Positions 33,395-45,049 of a stretch of 64,000 nt of DNA are shown here, in pieces. Within the stretch, counting starts at the first letter, position 1. Every line of letters starts with the position of its first letter. Source of the stretch: Rhipicephalus microplus (taxonomy: Eukaryota > Arthropoda > Arachnida > Ixodida > Ixodidae); the NCBI RefSeq assembly GCF_043290135.1, contig NC_134707.1:71415906-71479905 (forward strand), given 5' to 3'. The position numbers and the translations under genes are program-made. The notes under the pieces are model-generated. The model saw only the letters and a list, made by a program, of their open reading frames with translations, was not told where the DNA came from and ran no database searches.

Positions 33395-34450
33395 TTATGA
33401 TGCTCTTGCGGATAAGGAGAATAATCTTATCATTTTAAAATTTTGCCAGCAGTGCAGGGCAACAACGTAAGCAATGTGGCTCATTAAGAAAGCATGGAAT
33501 AGTTTTAGTAAACTGTCCTCTCTCAAGCCACATCTAGAATAAGAGACCCTAAGAATAAGCCAAATCGTGCATTCCGTTTTAGCCATGAGCTTGTTTATAT
33601 TCTGTTCATTTGTGCCATTCACCTCTATAAGCAATCCAAGTACTCTGATTACCTCTACCTGCGGGAGGATATGACCGGAGCTGGTGCGAAGCAAAATATT
33701 GATGTCTGGAAGGGGGACCCAGCCGTTAGGCTTCACACCCTTCCTGTTAGGTCTGGAAAGCAAAAGTTCGGATTTGGTTGGAGAGAGTCGGAGTCTCTTA
33801 TTGCCACTAAGCAACGCTTTGGTGTATTCTACAGCCTCTTGGAGTGCCTCTTCTACTCTGCCCTCACTGCCACCCATGCACGAGACAGTGATGTCATTGG
33901 CGTAAAGAATATGACATATGCCTTGTATTTGTGAGAGCCTCTTGGAAAGCTCACAAAGAGCAATATTGAACAGAACTGGCGAGACCACCGAACCCTCTGG
34001 CGTACCTTTGGAGCCAAGAACAAAGGGTTCTGATTTTAGAACTCCTATCATTATTATGACCTTTCTGCTTTTTAGGAAAGAGCTGATGAATGCGTGGAAT
34101 CTATGCCCCAATCCAATGCTACAGATGGAATTGAGAATATGAGTATGCGAGAGATTGTCATCAACTTTCTCTAGGTCTAGTCCCAAGATTGCCATAATAT
34201 CTCTCGTTTGAACGTCGATAATCTGATGTTTTATCAACTTCATGGCATTCTGCGTTGATAATGCCGCTCGGAAGCTAATCATGTTGTAAGGAAATAAAGC
34301 ATGGTCTTCAATGTGTTGAGTAATGTGGCTATTATTGACGTGTTCGGCCAACTTTCCTATGCAGGATGTAAGCGATATGGCTCTAAGCTCACAAAGTTTC
34401 AGTGCACGTCCCGGTTTTGGGATAACGATGACTTGCGCTAGCTTCCACAA
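33395..34450 (-). pseudogene. LINE reverse transcriptase fragment with mutated active site (copy B), 351 codons open
   Basis: This is the longest open frame in the window. On the minus strand it reads MWKLAQVIVIPKPGRALKLC, ELRAISLTSCIGKLAE, ILGLDLEKVDDNLSHTHILN, GTPEGSVVSPVLFNIALCEL, CHILYANDITVSCMGG and VIRVLGLLIEVNG. These are RT blocks in order: I-P-K-P, R-x-I-S-L, the D-L-x-K-x-x-D block, GxPQGS (here GTPEGS) and Y-x-D-D (here YANDIT, first Asp changed to Asn). A functional copy would have YADDIT. It is collinear with copy A but not contiguous with it. Confidence 0.75.
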
Positions 34451-34454
34451 TTCC

Positions 34455-35060
34455 GGGATAGTGCCCTGGTCCTATACCTTGTTATTTCATGCGTGAGTAT
34501 TTGTATTAAAGCATCATGCAGATTACGCAGAATTCAATTCGAGGTACTGCCTGGGCCTGGAGCGAATCGACTACTCAGTTTGATGAGGGTCTCCCTCACA
34601 TCAGCCATGCTGAAATGTTTGTCTGAGGGCGGACCCTCGTGAGGGAGATTGTCGGCATTGCATGAGAGATCAACTCGCACATCACTTTGCGCGAGGGATT
34701 CGAGAACGTTTTTTTTCTGGGTCTTCTCGTTCGACAATATGGAAGATTTTGTCCATTGTAACCATCTGGTTGGATTTCTAGTTCGAGTCTTTTAACAGGT
34801 GCGTCAGCAAAGTACATGTGCCTCCTGTGCACATCTGGCCATCTACCAAGTTGCAGACTTCAACCAACTGTTGCCTTGAGAGCGTCTCACAATGTTGTTC
34901 ACAGCCAAGTCAGAAGAATAAAAGTTGTGGCTTGAAATTCTAGGAACAGTCGTCGGCTGGTCTTCAGACGGCGAGTAGTCGGGAAGCGAAGTAACTTCTT
35001 TGTTACAGGATTCAAAACATGTGAGTTCAAGCCGAAATGTTCTTTTAGTCATAATACTTT
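34455..35060 (-). pseudogene. LINE sequence upstream of copy B reverse transcriptase
   Basis: Minus-strand frames (34534-34832) read HFSMADVRETLIKLSSRFAP and a damaged GPG, the region just before the RT core (F-x-x-x-E-V-x-x-x-L...APGPD). Frames are broken by stops. Confidence 0.55.
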
Positions 35061-35064
35061 GAAG

Positions 35065-35397
35065 AGCACTTATTTTTTATTGTAACAGAAATCTCCCATG
35101 TTTGCTGTAAGCTGTGTTTGGTGAGAGAGAAGTGTTGTTTCATTGTCATTTCAGATTAATATTGGTAGCAGACTGCCTGTTTTGCACCTCACGTGGTACT
35201 GACATTTGGAGACTACGACGCTAGGAGAGCTTCGAGGTGCCGTGTAAATCAAATTCATTACGTAATTTAGTGACCAGCACTAGCAATGTATAAACATTGT
35301 AATTCCTCCGGCGCCTGGACCTTGTGGACGCTGTGAAGGTCGGCGGCTTCGTTGGCGTGAACACTGCGTTGTTCAGGCACCTAGAGCAGGCATTATC

Positions 35398-35400
<3 letters not shown>
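35065..35400. other. Transition from LINE block to TA repeat
   Basis: No recognised feature apart from short frames. GC content rises near the TA array, as at other repeat boundaries here. Confidence 0.35.

Positions 35401-35474
<74 letters not shown>
35401..35474. repeat. (TA)n microsatellite
   Basis: About 37 TA units at the right edge of the retrotransposon block. Confidence 0.95.
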
Positions 35475-35476
<2 letters not shown>

Positions 35477-35479
35477 ATT

Positions 35480-36140
35480 GGAAGCGCTGTTCGAAAAGTA
35501 CTTTGTCGCACTATAATCCTCAGGCCCAGCCTAGCATTTCAAAGCTTCTTATTCTAGATTATTATGCAGCCAGCCCACCAGCTTAGATACAAACCTGTTG
35601 CGCTGTATAATATTCTACAATGAACATGCACCAACTTGCCGAACATGCAATTCCGGTTCAGAATGCTTCTTAGTGGTACCAAACGAAAATTATTGCTTGA
35701 AAAAAAAAAGAACGGCAGTCGATGGTGTGATTGTCCTTACTATGTGCTGACATGTAATGAACGTATACCACAGTGTGATGATGTATTACAGCTACACCAC
35801 GTATTTTAGATAGTCAAGTGGCATAAATGGAGTTTTTAAAAATATAATATTTATCAGATTTGAGCTCATGTTCACACAATTCTGGGCTTCTATTAGTCTA
35901 GGCAAGGTATAACTCACTTTTGTGATATTTCTTGCGCAGTGTTCAAGAACGAGAAAAAAAGTTACATACTAGGCTTCAAGAAGACCTGGGTAAGCGCAAA
36001 ATCAAAAGACAAATGAACATTGCCTGCAAATAAAGGCAACAACATTAAATGAATGAAGACGAAGAAATATCTATTAAAAATGAATTTGTTTTCTGCTATT
36101 TTATTTTGTTTCCTTGCTTTGCCAGACGTACCTGGACTAA
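35480..36140. other. Unremarkable AT-rich sequence
   Basis: No coding or repeat signal recognised. Confidence 0.4.
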
Positions 36141-36144
36141 ACTA

Positions 36145-36176
36145 CACACACACACACGCACACAAAGACACACACA

Positions 36177-36221
<45 letters not shown>
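36145..36221. repeat. (CA)n followed by (TA)n microsatellite
   Basis: Interrupted CACACA units at 36145-36186 pass directly into pure TA at 36187-36221. Confidence 0.95.
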
Positions 36222-36223
<2 letters not shown>

Positions 36224-36229
36224 AATAAC

Positions 36230-36990
36230 TTCAAGGTTTGTTCATGAGTTCTATAACATTGTTACTAATGACAGTATTTTTTTATGAATTTTATTGTAGT
36301 AAAGCTTATGATAAGTGAGCCACTATGACATGAATCCTTTGAGGAATCACTGGATGTTATACTGCTGAATCGCTGGGTATATAGACTCTAGCAGATCCTC
36401 TAAATATTTACGAAATACCTACAAGATTTTGTTTTCATGCTTAATTATGCACGCTCGTAGCGGTTCTCGGGCATCTTATTAACCGGTTGAACAGAGTGAG
36501 GTTGGTGTGAATGTACAAATTTTTTTTGCTTCACCAGGTTTTTAACAATAAAAAAATTGATACCCCTGTAAAGAACTTCTTTGCTTATATGTGTTTTTTA
36601 TTTCTTATTTTGAGTATTTTAGATCTAGCGAAGCATGAGAAGTGATTGTCTTGAGTTCGTAGCACGTATCTCCTCTCCTTCTTGCCCCTTGCTCATCGAT
36701 ATCAGAAGTTAGATCGTGGCCAGTTATTTTGCTCGGTTGGAGTGCATGCCAACTACGTCAAAGATAAAAACAGCAAGTGGTGGCGGGCCGAGAATGGAAA
36801 CCATAGTAAGCTACGCCGAAGAAGTGAACCACGCATTTGGCTAAGATAAATTAATCGGGTAAGACATGTTTTCCGCTGGTCTGAAGTGTGCTTACCCGGT
36901 GATTTCTAGTTCCGTGAAGGTTTTTCAATGTTTTCTAAAAGCAACTTGTGAGCACAATAACTTGGACCCATTATTTGAGCAGCTATTGAT
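36230..36990. other. Unremarkable AT-rich sequence
   Basis: No coding or repeat signal recognised. Confidence 0.4.
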
Positions 36991-36992
36991 TT

Positions 36993-37261
36993 TGCATGAG
37001 TACATTGATGATTTGATTTGTGGGGTTTAACGTCCCAAAACCACCATATGATTATGAGAGACGCCGTAGTGGAGGGCTCCGGAAATTTAGACCACCTGGG
37101 GTTCTTTAACGTGCACCCAAATCTGAGTACACGGGCCTACAACATTTCCGCCTCCACCGGAAATGCAGCCGCCACAGCCGGGATTTGATCCCGCGACCTG
37201 CGGGTCAGCAGCCGAGTACCTTAGCCACTAGACCACCATGGCGGGGCTGCATGAGTACATT
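36993..37261 (-). mobile_element. Full-length Ruka-like SINE with perfect 14-bp target-site duplication
   Basis: TGCATGAGTACATT stands at 36993-37006 and again at 37248-37261. Between them, on the minus strand, lie the tRNA-like head CCGCCATGGTGGTCTAGTGG, the B box GGGATCAAATCCC, the body (GGCTGTGGCGGCTGCATTTC, GGAGGCGGAAATGTTG, GTGCACGTTAAAGAACCCCA) and the tail GGACGTTAAACCCCACAAAT. The perfect duplication and low divergence make this the youngest copy in the window. Confidence 0.9.
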
Positions 37262-37363
37262 AGTAAACCCAGTTCTGTGCAAGCTTAACTTGACTGGCAG
37301 CCGTCTGGTGTCGCTTTTTCTATTGTTGAATATGGTGGCCAATCCTTTGTCGGGTAAATGAGT

Positions 37364-37576
37364 TTATTGAAATGCTTGAATTTCATTTGTGTTGACTCCA
37401 TAGTTGTAGCTTCTTTTACTTTTAGCCTGTTGTTCAAAAGATGTCAAGTAATTAGAGGCTGCTTCCTGCTCATGAAATTCTCTCCGCCATTCTTTGAAAA
37501 TTTGTGAGTCTTTACTTCTAGTGCTGTCGCTCAAATACACGTGATGAACTGAATGCTTCCAAATCTTATTAGACAA
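37364..37576 (-). CDS. Candidate M13-like exon (Y-N...NEI motif), boundary unclear
   Basis: A minus-strand frame runs through IWKHSVHHVYLSDSTRSKDS, QIFKEWRREFHEQEAASNYL and KRSYNYGVNTNEIQ before a TAA. M13 peptidases have A-Y-Y-x-x-x-x-N-E-I/V-x-x-P just before the zinc-site region, and SYNYGVNTNEI has that spacing. A possible acceptor (AATTTTGTCTAATAAG) precedes ATTTGGAAG. No consensus donor is visible before the stop, so either the exon ends with a non-consensus GT or this is a truncated or broken copy. It would lie upstream of the 18-kb candidate in the same gene. Confidence 0.2.
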   Translation of the reverse strand: MSNKIWKHSVHHVYLSDSTRSKDSQIFKEWRREFHEQEAASNYLTSFEQQAKSKRSYNYGVNTNEIQAFQ

Positions 37577-37599
37577 AATTTTGTTGGAGCCAACGTTTA

Positions 37600-38060
37600 G
37601 ACAAGTGAATTTTTCTTTGTCACAGCAACGCCGTTGCCATCACGAGGGCAAGTCAATTTGCCGAAATATGTTTCCGGCGACATTCTTTCTAGAAAAACTT
37701 CTGATCGCTTCAAGCTTCTTCGTGTCTCTTAACTTCTGTCTCGTTTGGAACCAGGTTTTGCAAGAAGACTACGCGCACCGTCATTACAAAGATGATTTTG
37801 TCAAATACAACATCTCCTACTCGCGATTGTTGATAATTTTTGCATTGATTCCGATATTTTTCGTTCGATGTTTGCTCATTACGTCTGTGTGTCAATTGTA
37901 AGTTAAAGCTGATTTTTAGATTGACATTTTCAGACTACTGTGTGTTTTAATACGAAACATGTAATAGATAAGTTAATTTGTTTGTGGCGATTGAGTTTCA
38001 TCCTATACTGAGACATCAGTCAGCTTAACTTTCGCCTCCTCAGAACACCCCTACAAACTT
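37600..38060. other. Unassigned stretch with open frames on both strands
   Basis: A plus frame (37581-37901) contains two hydrophobic stretches but has no upstream signal or family resemblance. It is probably chance. Confidence 0.3.
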
Positions 38061-38061
38061 G

Positions 38062-38630
38062 AAAAAAGATGACTATAAAAAAATTACCAATAACCGCATC
38101 GACCAAGCACCCAGCGGACGTGAAAGAAAGTACGAGCGTGTTCCGCTTGTATTCGAAGTGCGAAAGGAGGTCTTCTAAGGCAACCCTCCTCTTCACAATT
38201 TCTCGTCCTTCCCCTCTAATTGTTGACCTTACCAGTGACGTCATGAACAAAGTTCCTGTTCGGGATTTATTTAGAGTAGGATACTCGACGACCGCCAGAG
38301 GTAAAAGCGGTGCTGCCGCGAAGCATCAGCGTGCGACGAGAGTGAATGCATGGGAGATATAAGGAGATTCCGCCCCTGGCTTGGTGTCGCACCGCCGCAG
38401 AGAAAGGCCGTCTGCATGCGCGCAATACACAGACTTGACCGCAGTTGTACGTTCAACAGTGTGGCCAAAAATTCTGCAGCCCCTGCACGACAACCAAATG
38501 GTTGGGCACCTCGGTTTTTCCGTACGCTCGCGAGGATACAAAAAAGCAGTGGCCATGACTTTGCAGCAATGGTGCTCGTTACGTGAGGACATGTCGGAAT
38601 AGCCAGCGACGCAAGACGCTGCCAACGAAA
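38062..38630. repeat. GC-richer interval, probably interspersed repeat
   Basis: Open frames occur on both strands across the same bases, and composition differs from the flanks. It directly precedes a Gypsy integrase fragment and may be part of the same element. No motif was recognised. Confidence 0.3.
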
Positions 38631-38639
38631 CCTGCGACC

Positions 38640-38960
38640 TTTCTTCAGCGGATCAAATCACCTTGCCTACCCCTCCAACAAACGGCATGCATTTATCGGC
38701 GCCGTTTCGGCGTCAAAACCGGAAACAAAGGGATTGTCGTAGCTATCGACTACCTCAACAACTGCGGCGAAGCAAAGGCCCTCCCCAAACCAGTGCCACG
38801 GAGGTATAGAATTTCTTCGTTGAGGACATCACCTTTCGTCATGGTGACCCCGAAGTTTCCATCGTTGACAGAGGTAGGGAATTTACTGCTGATTTCAATT
38901 GGGCAATCTTGAGGCAAAGCGAGACATTTTACAAAGCCATTGAATACTCCAGCATTATTG
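38640..38960 (+). pseudogene. Gypsy integrase catalytic-core fragment
   Basis: The plus strand reads RRRFGVKTGNKGIVVAIDYL then GEAKALP, and after a frameshift EDITFRHGDPEVSIVDRGRE then FTADFNWAILRQSE. VAIDYL carries the first catalytic Asp and the Asp in the IVDRG-x-x-F block is the second; the final Glu is beyond the fragment. At least one frameshift (near 38805) inactivates it. Confidence 0.7.
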
Positions 38961-38964
38961 TGAG

Positions 38965-39930
38965 CGGCCGCGTAAGTTTTAGAATAAACTGTTTTTCGCG
39001 CTGTCCGGGTAATCACTGAGTGTAATCACATCGGAACGTTCAAATATTGTCTCAATGGTTCGTGATCACTCCGCGCGATTTGCGGAAGGCAGCTCTCACA
39101 GCGTAATGGGTGGATAGCAAGACTTGAGAAATGAATGTGGCAATATGAATATAAAGCTGACGAATAATGAAGCGAAGAAATTGTGAGACCTAGGCAGCAC
39201 GTATTCTATGCCACGATATCAGCCATATTACAAGGACTCAAGAATTATTTTATACACCGTTTCAAGAGTTCTAACTTCTCACAACACTGGTTACGTCACG
39301 AACTTGAATTTTGTGGAAGAAAACGTGGGGCAAAAAAACTTTCTACTATAAATTTTCGTTTCTTTTTGGAAGTTCCTTACGAATATTGGCTCGGGAGCAG
39401 TTGCGTTGAGCGTTCCCGAAAAACGACTGCGAGAAAATGTTGGTCAATCTGCACTGGATAAGAGAAATAATTATTTTTTCTTCTCTCCTCTCACCTTGTG
39501 CTCAGCGCAGTCATGACGGGAAGAAGAAGCCAAGAAAAAAACTACATTAGGGTCGCTTTTTCGATGCATTCATTATCAATTTAGAAGAAAGCACGAACAG
39601 CGTGAATTCTACGCGCTGTGCTGTTCGCATTTCTTTTCAAGCGATTGTAGACTGGATGGTAATCGAAACAGGTCCTCTAGTCATGGATGATACAATAGAG
39701 GGCCTTTTCATCATCAAGATTATAACGTGATGAAAGAACTGCACCCTGTTCACTTTTCTTTCGAACGTGCTGTACTTGCGAATAAGACAGAAAAACGTGG
39801 TTTTAGAACGGTATCATTTGTAGTTTTCACAATGCAACCTTATTCTGTGCGCACTGTTTCATTACCTTAGTCTTATCCCTACAACAATGAAGTTCAATAA
39901 GCGAACTTGAAAAAAATGGCAGCATATCCA
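38965..39930. other. Unassigned sequence
   Basis: No coding or repeat feature recognised; possibly flank of the adjacent repeat family near its right end. Confidence 0.35.
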
Positions 39931-39934
39931 CGGA

Positions 39935-40170
39935 GTGAATGATGGAGAGTGGGGCGAAGAATTCGTCCGTCCATTCGTTCTTGCTTCCGTCCGTCCATGC
40001 GTCCGTCAGCGTGACCGTCCATGCGTCCATCAGCCCGTCCGTGCGTGCACCTGTTCGTGCGTCCGTCCCTGCATTCGTCCATGCAGCCGCCCCTGCGTTC
40101 GTTCATGTGTCCATCCATGCATCTGTCTATGTGTCCGTTCGTCCATCTATTCAACACTCCAAGTACCACC
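39935..40170 (+). repeat. Degenerate CGTCC-rich minisatellite
   Basis: Short imperfect units of the type CGTCCATGCGTCCGTCAG are repeated about fifteen times. All three plus frames stay open and translate to Pro/Ser/Val/Cys/His-rich junk. An inverted relative lies at 51230-51480. Confidence 0.8.
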
Positions 40171-40174
40171 CTCT

Positions 40175-40800
40175 CGCATCTTTTCATCATATATTCCCCA
40201 TATAGAAGCACCGCCATCCAGCGGACATTCCAAGAACGAAACGGGAGGTGGCACACGCACACTTTCTTACGGCTTGCGCTTCGAGTCCACTTCCCACCTT
40301 TAACCACCTCGAGTTCATGGTATATACTAGTTCACTGTATTCATGGCACTGCGGCCGAACGCTAGCTAAACCTTTCGAAAACCAAGGAGGTTACGGCCAG
40401 TGAGTATGGCGTAGCAAACTTTTTCAGTCAGATAGTGCTCAATGTACATGCCGATGGCTGCTAATGGGAAATGAGAGGCGGAGAACTCGGATTTTACTTT
40501 CTTACGGCATGCGCTTCGTATCTACTTCCCATTTTTAAACGCCTCAAGTTCATTCATGGTATATACAAGTTCATTGTATTCATGGCACTGCGGCTCAACA
40601 CTCGCTAAACCTTTCTAAAGCTAAGGAGGTTACACCCAGCGAGTATAACGTAGCAACCCTTTCCTGTCAGATAGTGCTCAATGTACATGCCAATGGCTGC
40701 TAATGGTGATCGCAGCCTGCGCGTTAACTAAAAGCCGAATGCTCCTGTCTCTCATTCCCCATTAGCAGCCATTGACATGTACATTGAGCACTATTTTTTA
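40175..40800 (+). repeat. Interspersed repeat with internal duplication (family R40)
   Basis: A segment of about 210 bases occurs twice in tandem, near 40265-40475 and 40500-40710. It contains TTCTTACGGC-TGCGCTTCG, CATGGTATATAC-AGTTCA and GATAGTGCTCAATGTACATG. At 40757-40793 the end motif recurs in reverse (CATGTACATTGAGCAC), forming a short hairpin with the copy at 40672-40706. The whole unit resembles 50850-51230 in reverse orientation. Confidence 0.7.
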
Positions 40801-41180
40801 TTGTTCAACAACGCACCGTAGAATTCTCTCACCGGCACCACCTTAGAGGTCAAAATGTTATACTTGTTACATTCTACGGGGGACGAACGGGTGCCGCTAT
40901 AAGGAGCTTCGCCGCTAAAACGCGCACGATCAATCGCCTGGCTACACCTACCACCACCACCACTGTCAGTACCGCCAAATGGGACTGGGTGGTTTCGCAA
41001 TCGACGCACCCTGTCCGCAGCGAGCTGAAAGACCACGCGAAATTGCCGACTACCTCGCAGCAGCGCAATGACCGCCCCGGGGATCTTCCCGTTTACGGTC
41101 ACCCGGCCGCTATACATTTCCCCTCGCCGGTAGTCGTACACTGGCCCACCCAGAGGCCGGTCACCAAGCCCGTACTCGGA
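40800..41180 (-). repeat. Continuation of R40 repeat with open frames on both strands
   Basis: 40800-40945 is the reverse complement of 50700-50850 (shared GCGGCACCC, GTTGAACAATAA and GGTGGTGCCGG-like stretches). 40950-41180 is GC-rich and open on both strands (minus: GEMYSGRVTVNGKIPGAVIA; plus: GHPAAIHFPSPVVVHWPTQR). This could be a transposon terminus, but no catalytic motif is visible. Confidence 0.45.
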
Positions 41181-41454
41181 AAACTTGTTTTTTGTTTGTT
41201 TGTGCTTTATTGCATTGTCCCTATTTAATATTGCACTTTCTTACTTTATTGTTGTTATTTATATTGTTCATACATTTTCCTCCTCGTGTACTGTTCTAAG
41301 CTTGGGGACGATGTGTTTTCAGAGGGAGGGGGGGGCAATGCCTTGGGCGTTTATTTCTACTTTTGATTTTTTCAATTTTTGCCCACAAAGCATGGGTCAG
41401 AATTTTTCGCGCAAACACTCGAGATTATTTGATGGCTTGCGCGACGACTGGAGA

Positions 41455-41469
41455 TATATATATATATAT

Positions 41470-41535
<66 letters not shown>
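41455..41535. repeat. (TA)n microsatellite with one interruption
   Basis: About 40 TA units with a CAA interruption near 41470. Confidence 0.95.
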
Positions 41536-41537
<2 letters not shown>

Positions 41538-41538
<1 letters not shown>

Positions 41539-42480
41539 GGGTATAAGAGGGAAAATAAGAGAAAAGTGAGCCCCGTAACTGTCTGCGTCAGCGTGCGACA
41601 CCTTAACAGTAGCTCACAAGGGATGGGAGTGAGGAGGAATAAAAAGGATAGGATTAAATGTATAGAGAGAGAGAGAGAGAGATGTGCTAGGACAGCGAGC
41701 GACGACATAAGACAGATAAGAAAAATAGAAACACGGTCACAGGAGTCCGAGGACAGGGCACCACTTGCGAGAGCTATTGTCGGCGACAGGAGATGGTGTA
41801 GGGCTAATCCAGTCGGCCAGAGCTGCGCTGACGTCTTCATAGGGGACCGGCGACTGGAGGTGGCGCAGAACCAACCCAGTCAGCCAGAGCTGCGCTGTCG
41901 TCGGAGATCGCGATGGCACAACCAGTCGGCACGGAATCCATTGAGCGAGTCCCTCAGGACGACAGGACGACTGGAGCTGAGGCTATAGAATATTAGACAG
42001 CACATGTATAATTGCTGAGGCACTTCACCGCTTGTCAGTGGATTGATTGCCGACGCTCTGTCTGCCGCTCTCAGTGCCGGTGTCTTATTCTAATCTGGGT
42101 GTCCTCTTATGTGGCTACAAGCTTGGCCCAATAAGCAGCTTAACTGGAGCATCCAGTCTACTCCCTTCGTTCGCATCAGGACACTGAGGCAATGTGCATA
42201 AAAACCACATTAGTCTGCTCGACCATTCCCTTGATTTAAAGCTCACTTCACTTTAACCAATCATCCAACGCCTACACAAAGTCGGGGGGTTCATACAGCG
42301 TTTCTCAGAAAGCACTTTCTCAGAATACTTCCTCAGAAAGCCCTACTGACACTGAAACGTGCAAGCACAGGGGGCTAACCAGTGTTCTGGATTCTGCTCC
42401 TTCATTTCCTTCTCATTCTGTTCCTGGGAATAAGAGCTTGCCGCAGTTACGCTGCCTTGAATTCCCAGATTAAAAAATAA
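41538..42480 (+). repeat. Probable retroelement remnant (LTR/leader-like)
   Basis: GC-rich after a (TA)n array. A roughly 75-base imperfect duplication (GTCGGCCAGAGCTGCGCTGA near 41812 and AGTCAGCCAGAGCTGCGCTG near 41879) and a GA run at 41663-41683 are present. On the minus strand near 42290 LYEPPDF-like gag sequence may be present. Identity is uncertain. Confidence 0.35.
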
Positions 42481-42484
42481 TAAT

Positions 42485-44795
42485 AAACAGCCAACTTCCA
42501 CTCTGGGAATGACCGGGCAGTTGAATACAAATTCTGTAATTCCTCAACGTAAGAAAGACATCTTGATACTTTTATTAAGCTAACAATGAACGCCCCAAAA
42601 AGCTGATGTCATCCGGTAACTGCACAAGTGCGCAAAAACACGTGAGCAAGGTCGAGCGACAGAGCTACGTGGCATATCTAAACCCGTTAATAGATTGAAC
42701 AAGGGTTTTCTTCGTAGCGAATCGTCGCGTCACGACTCGGAGAGGCGCTGACGTGGTCCTGGTGACGTAGGCTGCCTTCCATCGGCTGGCTTCCCGAGCA
42801 ATGTTTTCGAAAATTTATTCTTTCTTTCTATCTTTACGGTGGCAGAGGGTACACGGTTCAGCGTGTACGAATATGTTCTGCACTGTCCTAAAGACCATCA
42901 CCAACACAGCTTCGGGCAAAGGCGCTTATATGCCGATACAGGGTGGACAGTATCGCGAAAAGAGGGAGGAGGTGTATTAGGCGAGACAGCACCGAAGCTG
43001 GCACACGAAAGAGTGCAGTGACGCAAGCATCGCACCAACGTCGACATTGCATCATAGGTGAACCGCTTTCTTAAGTATGCGTCCGAGTCGCTGACCGCGA
43101 TAGAAGCAATAACGAGGAAGTGAATGGTGGGGGGACCACCGGGTATCGCCGAGAGGAAAAATAATGACAAGATGTAAAGAAGATATGCTGCCACCGTAGT
43201 TCCATAGCACGAATACGAACGGCTTAGAGCAGCGGTCACGCGAGTACAAACTTCGTACCAATACAGTCTTTATAACGTTAGAATTGAAGCTGGCGTGCTG
43301 CTCATGATTGTGAAGTGCTTGTAATTAGGGAAGCCATTTTAAAATATTTCTTTTTTTTCAGTTGCAGGCTCTGAATAGCTATTGTTTCAAGGTTCAAAAA
43401 CAGAGCGCAGGCTAAAACATCTTGTATTTTGGAAAAAAACCAACGGGTAATTTTATTCCTGTCAAAAACCACTTAATTACATTCCCATGCCACGCTTAAT
43501 TATAAAGGTTCTAGAAATGTTGGGTTGGCTGAAATCGCACCAACCGAAAGAGCCATATCAACCGGGTACAGCGCTGAGCTTTACCACTGTGGCGCCCGAC
43601 AGTGCGTCATTCGATCAGGTTAATATACATAATGTGACACATTGCCAAGATTTATGCGTCACGCATACCTACTTATTTAAAGAAGGATTGCGTGCGTAAG
43701 GGGTATCGCGAACGGGAGTAGGTATTTTTTGTCAACCACCTGTTTGACGGCTGTCTTAGTCACGTGTGCAAAAAAGGAAGCTCACTGCCGTCAAAGTGAT
43801 TCCAATACTTTACGTCAGCTCTGTTCTATCACCATGCGCACGCTTGTATTGTATATGTGTAATAACACTTAGTATTCTTTTGTCGAGTACAGGACTCAGC
43901 CATGCTCGAAAAGATTCATTCCGTAATCTGAACGATAACTTTCATACAATAGTTATCCCTCAGTACAGCAAGTAAACATGGTAACTTGCTATGTTCGGCG
44001 GTAGTATTGTGCAAGATTTACAACTGATTGGAGAGTCTGGAACAAAAGATGCAACAAGAGATGCAACAACAGATGTCTTTGGGTGCAAATATTTAATGAT
44101 GTCATACAGCGTATTTTCTGTCTATATACCGTCCGTTCGTCTGTTGCACTAGGCAGAAATTACTTATAAACAGAAATCACTGCTTAGAAGATTGATTATT
44201 GCACTTCACATTGCCAAGCTAAGAGACGTATTTAACAGGCAAGCTACTGAACCACCCGAAGCTGGCTTGCTATACAGGCACTTCAAGAAGGTTTTGAGTA
44301 TCAAATATATACGTTAAAACACCAACCATTTTGTTGGCGTCACAAGTAGAATTATGAACTGCCTATTTTGGACGTCCTGAGGACGATAGTGTATTACCTC
44401 AGTATTGCTTCTTCATATTGAACGCAACCGTGCCGTTAAAACGTCCAAATGGCTATGTGTATCACATGTGTGTGGTCATGCCTATGCATAAAGAGAGTGA
44501 TAACCTGCTGGCACCTCGGAGAACTTCCAGTGAAGATTAAAAAGCCGTGAATTAACCTGGCTGAATGAAACACTGTTTTTGCGATTGTAATGAAGGTTCT
44601 GGCTGAAAAGTGCAGGAGAAATTTTCAAAAGCTGGTATACGCTACACCACCTGGTGTGCCACCTGCGACAAAAAGTAACTCGGTCTTCCTCCCTCAGATT
44701 GATGTTGCATATAGCCGTACCATATTAACTGCCTAGAATTGGAATTAGTGTATTATTAGGCACTTGTACCCAATATGATGTTTAATCGATTGATT
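42485..44795. other. Unassigned sequence
   Basis: GC-richer 42.65-43.25 kb shows overlapping frames on both strands with no domain; it could be an unclassified repeat. The remainder is AT-rich with short frames only. Confidence 0.35.
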
Positions 44796-44799
44796 TTGA

Positions 44800-45045
44800 A
44801 ATGTGGCGCTGCCTTCGAGCATTCCAAAGTCCACCTTGCTCTGCTTCGGGACACAAGGTCCCGAGTTCGGTTCTCGCCACTGCAGTCATATTTCGGTGGA
44901 GGAAAAATAGTAGAAGCCCGTTCACTGTGCGACTTCAATCCCCGTCTCAGAACACCAGATGGTCGAACTTTTTGTACTCCTCGAATACGTCCTCTCAAAA
45001 TAATATCGTGGTTTCGGGATAAAACACCCTACATAATATTTTTAA
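44800..45045 (+). mobile_element. Diverged tRNA-headed SINE, Ruka-related tail
   Basis: A B-box-like GGTCCCGAGTTCGGTTCTCG is followed by a body whose last 90 bases align in order with the Ruka-like tail: CCAGATGGTCGAAC, CTCCTCGAATACGTCCTCTC, AAATAATATCGTGGTTTCGG and AAACACCCTACATAAT. The head differs from the other copies, so this may be a separate subfamily or a recombinant. Confidence 0.5.
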
Positions 45046-45049
45046 CTAG

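Noticed and set aside
39894..40365. Overlapping frames rich in Pro/Ser/Val/Cys/His on one strand and Asp/Gly/Arg/Met on the other (also 50941-51601)
   Set aside because: Products of the CGTCC-type minisatellite, open in all frames because of the repeat.
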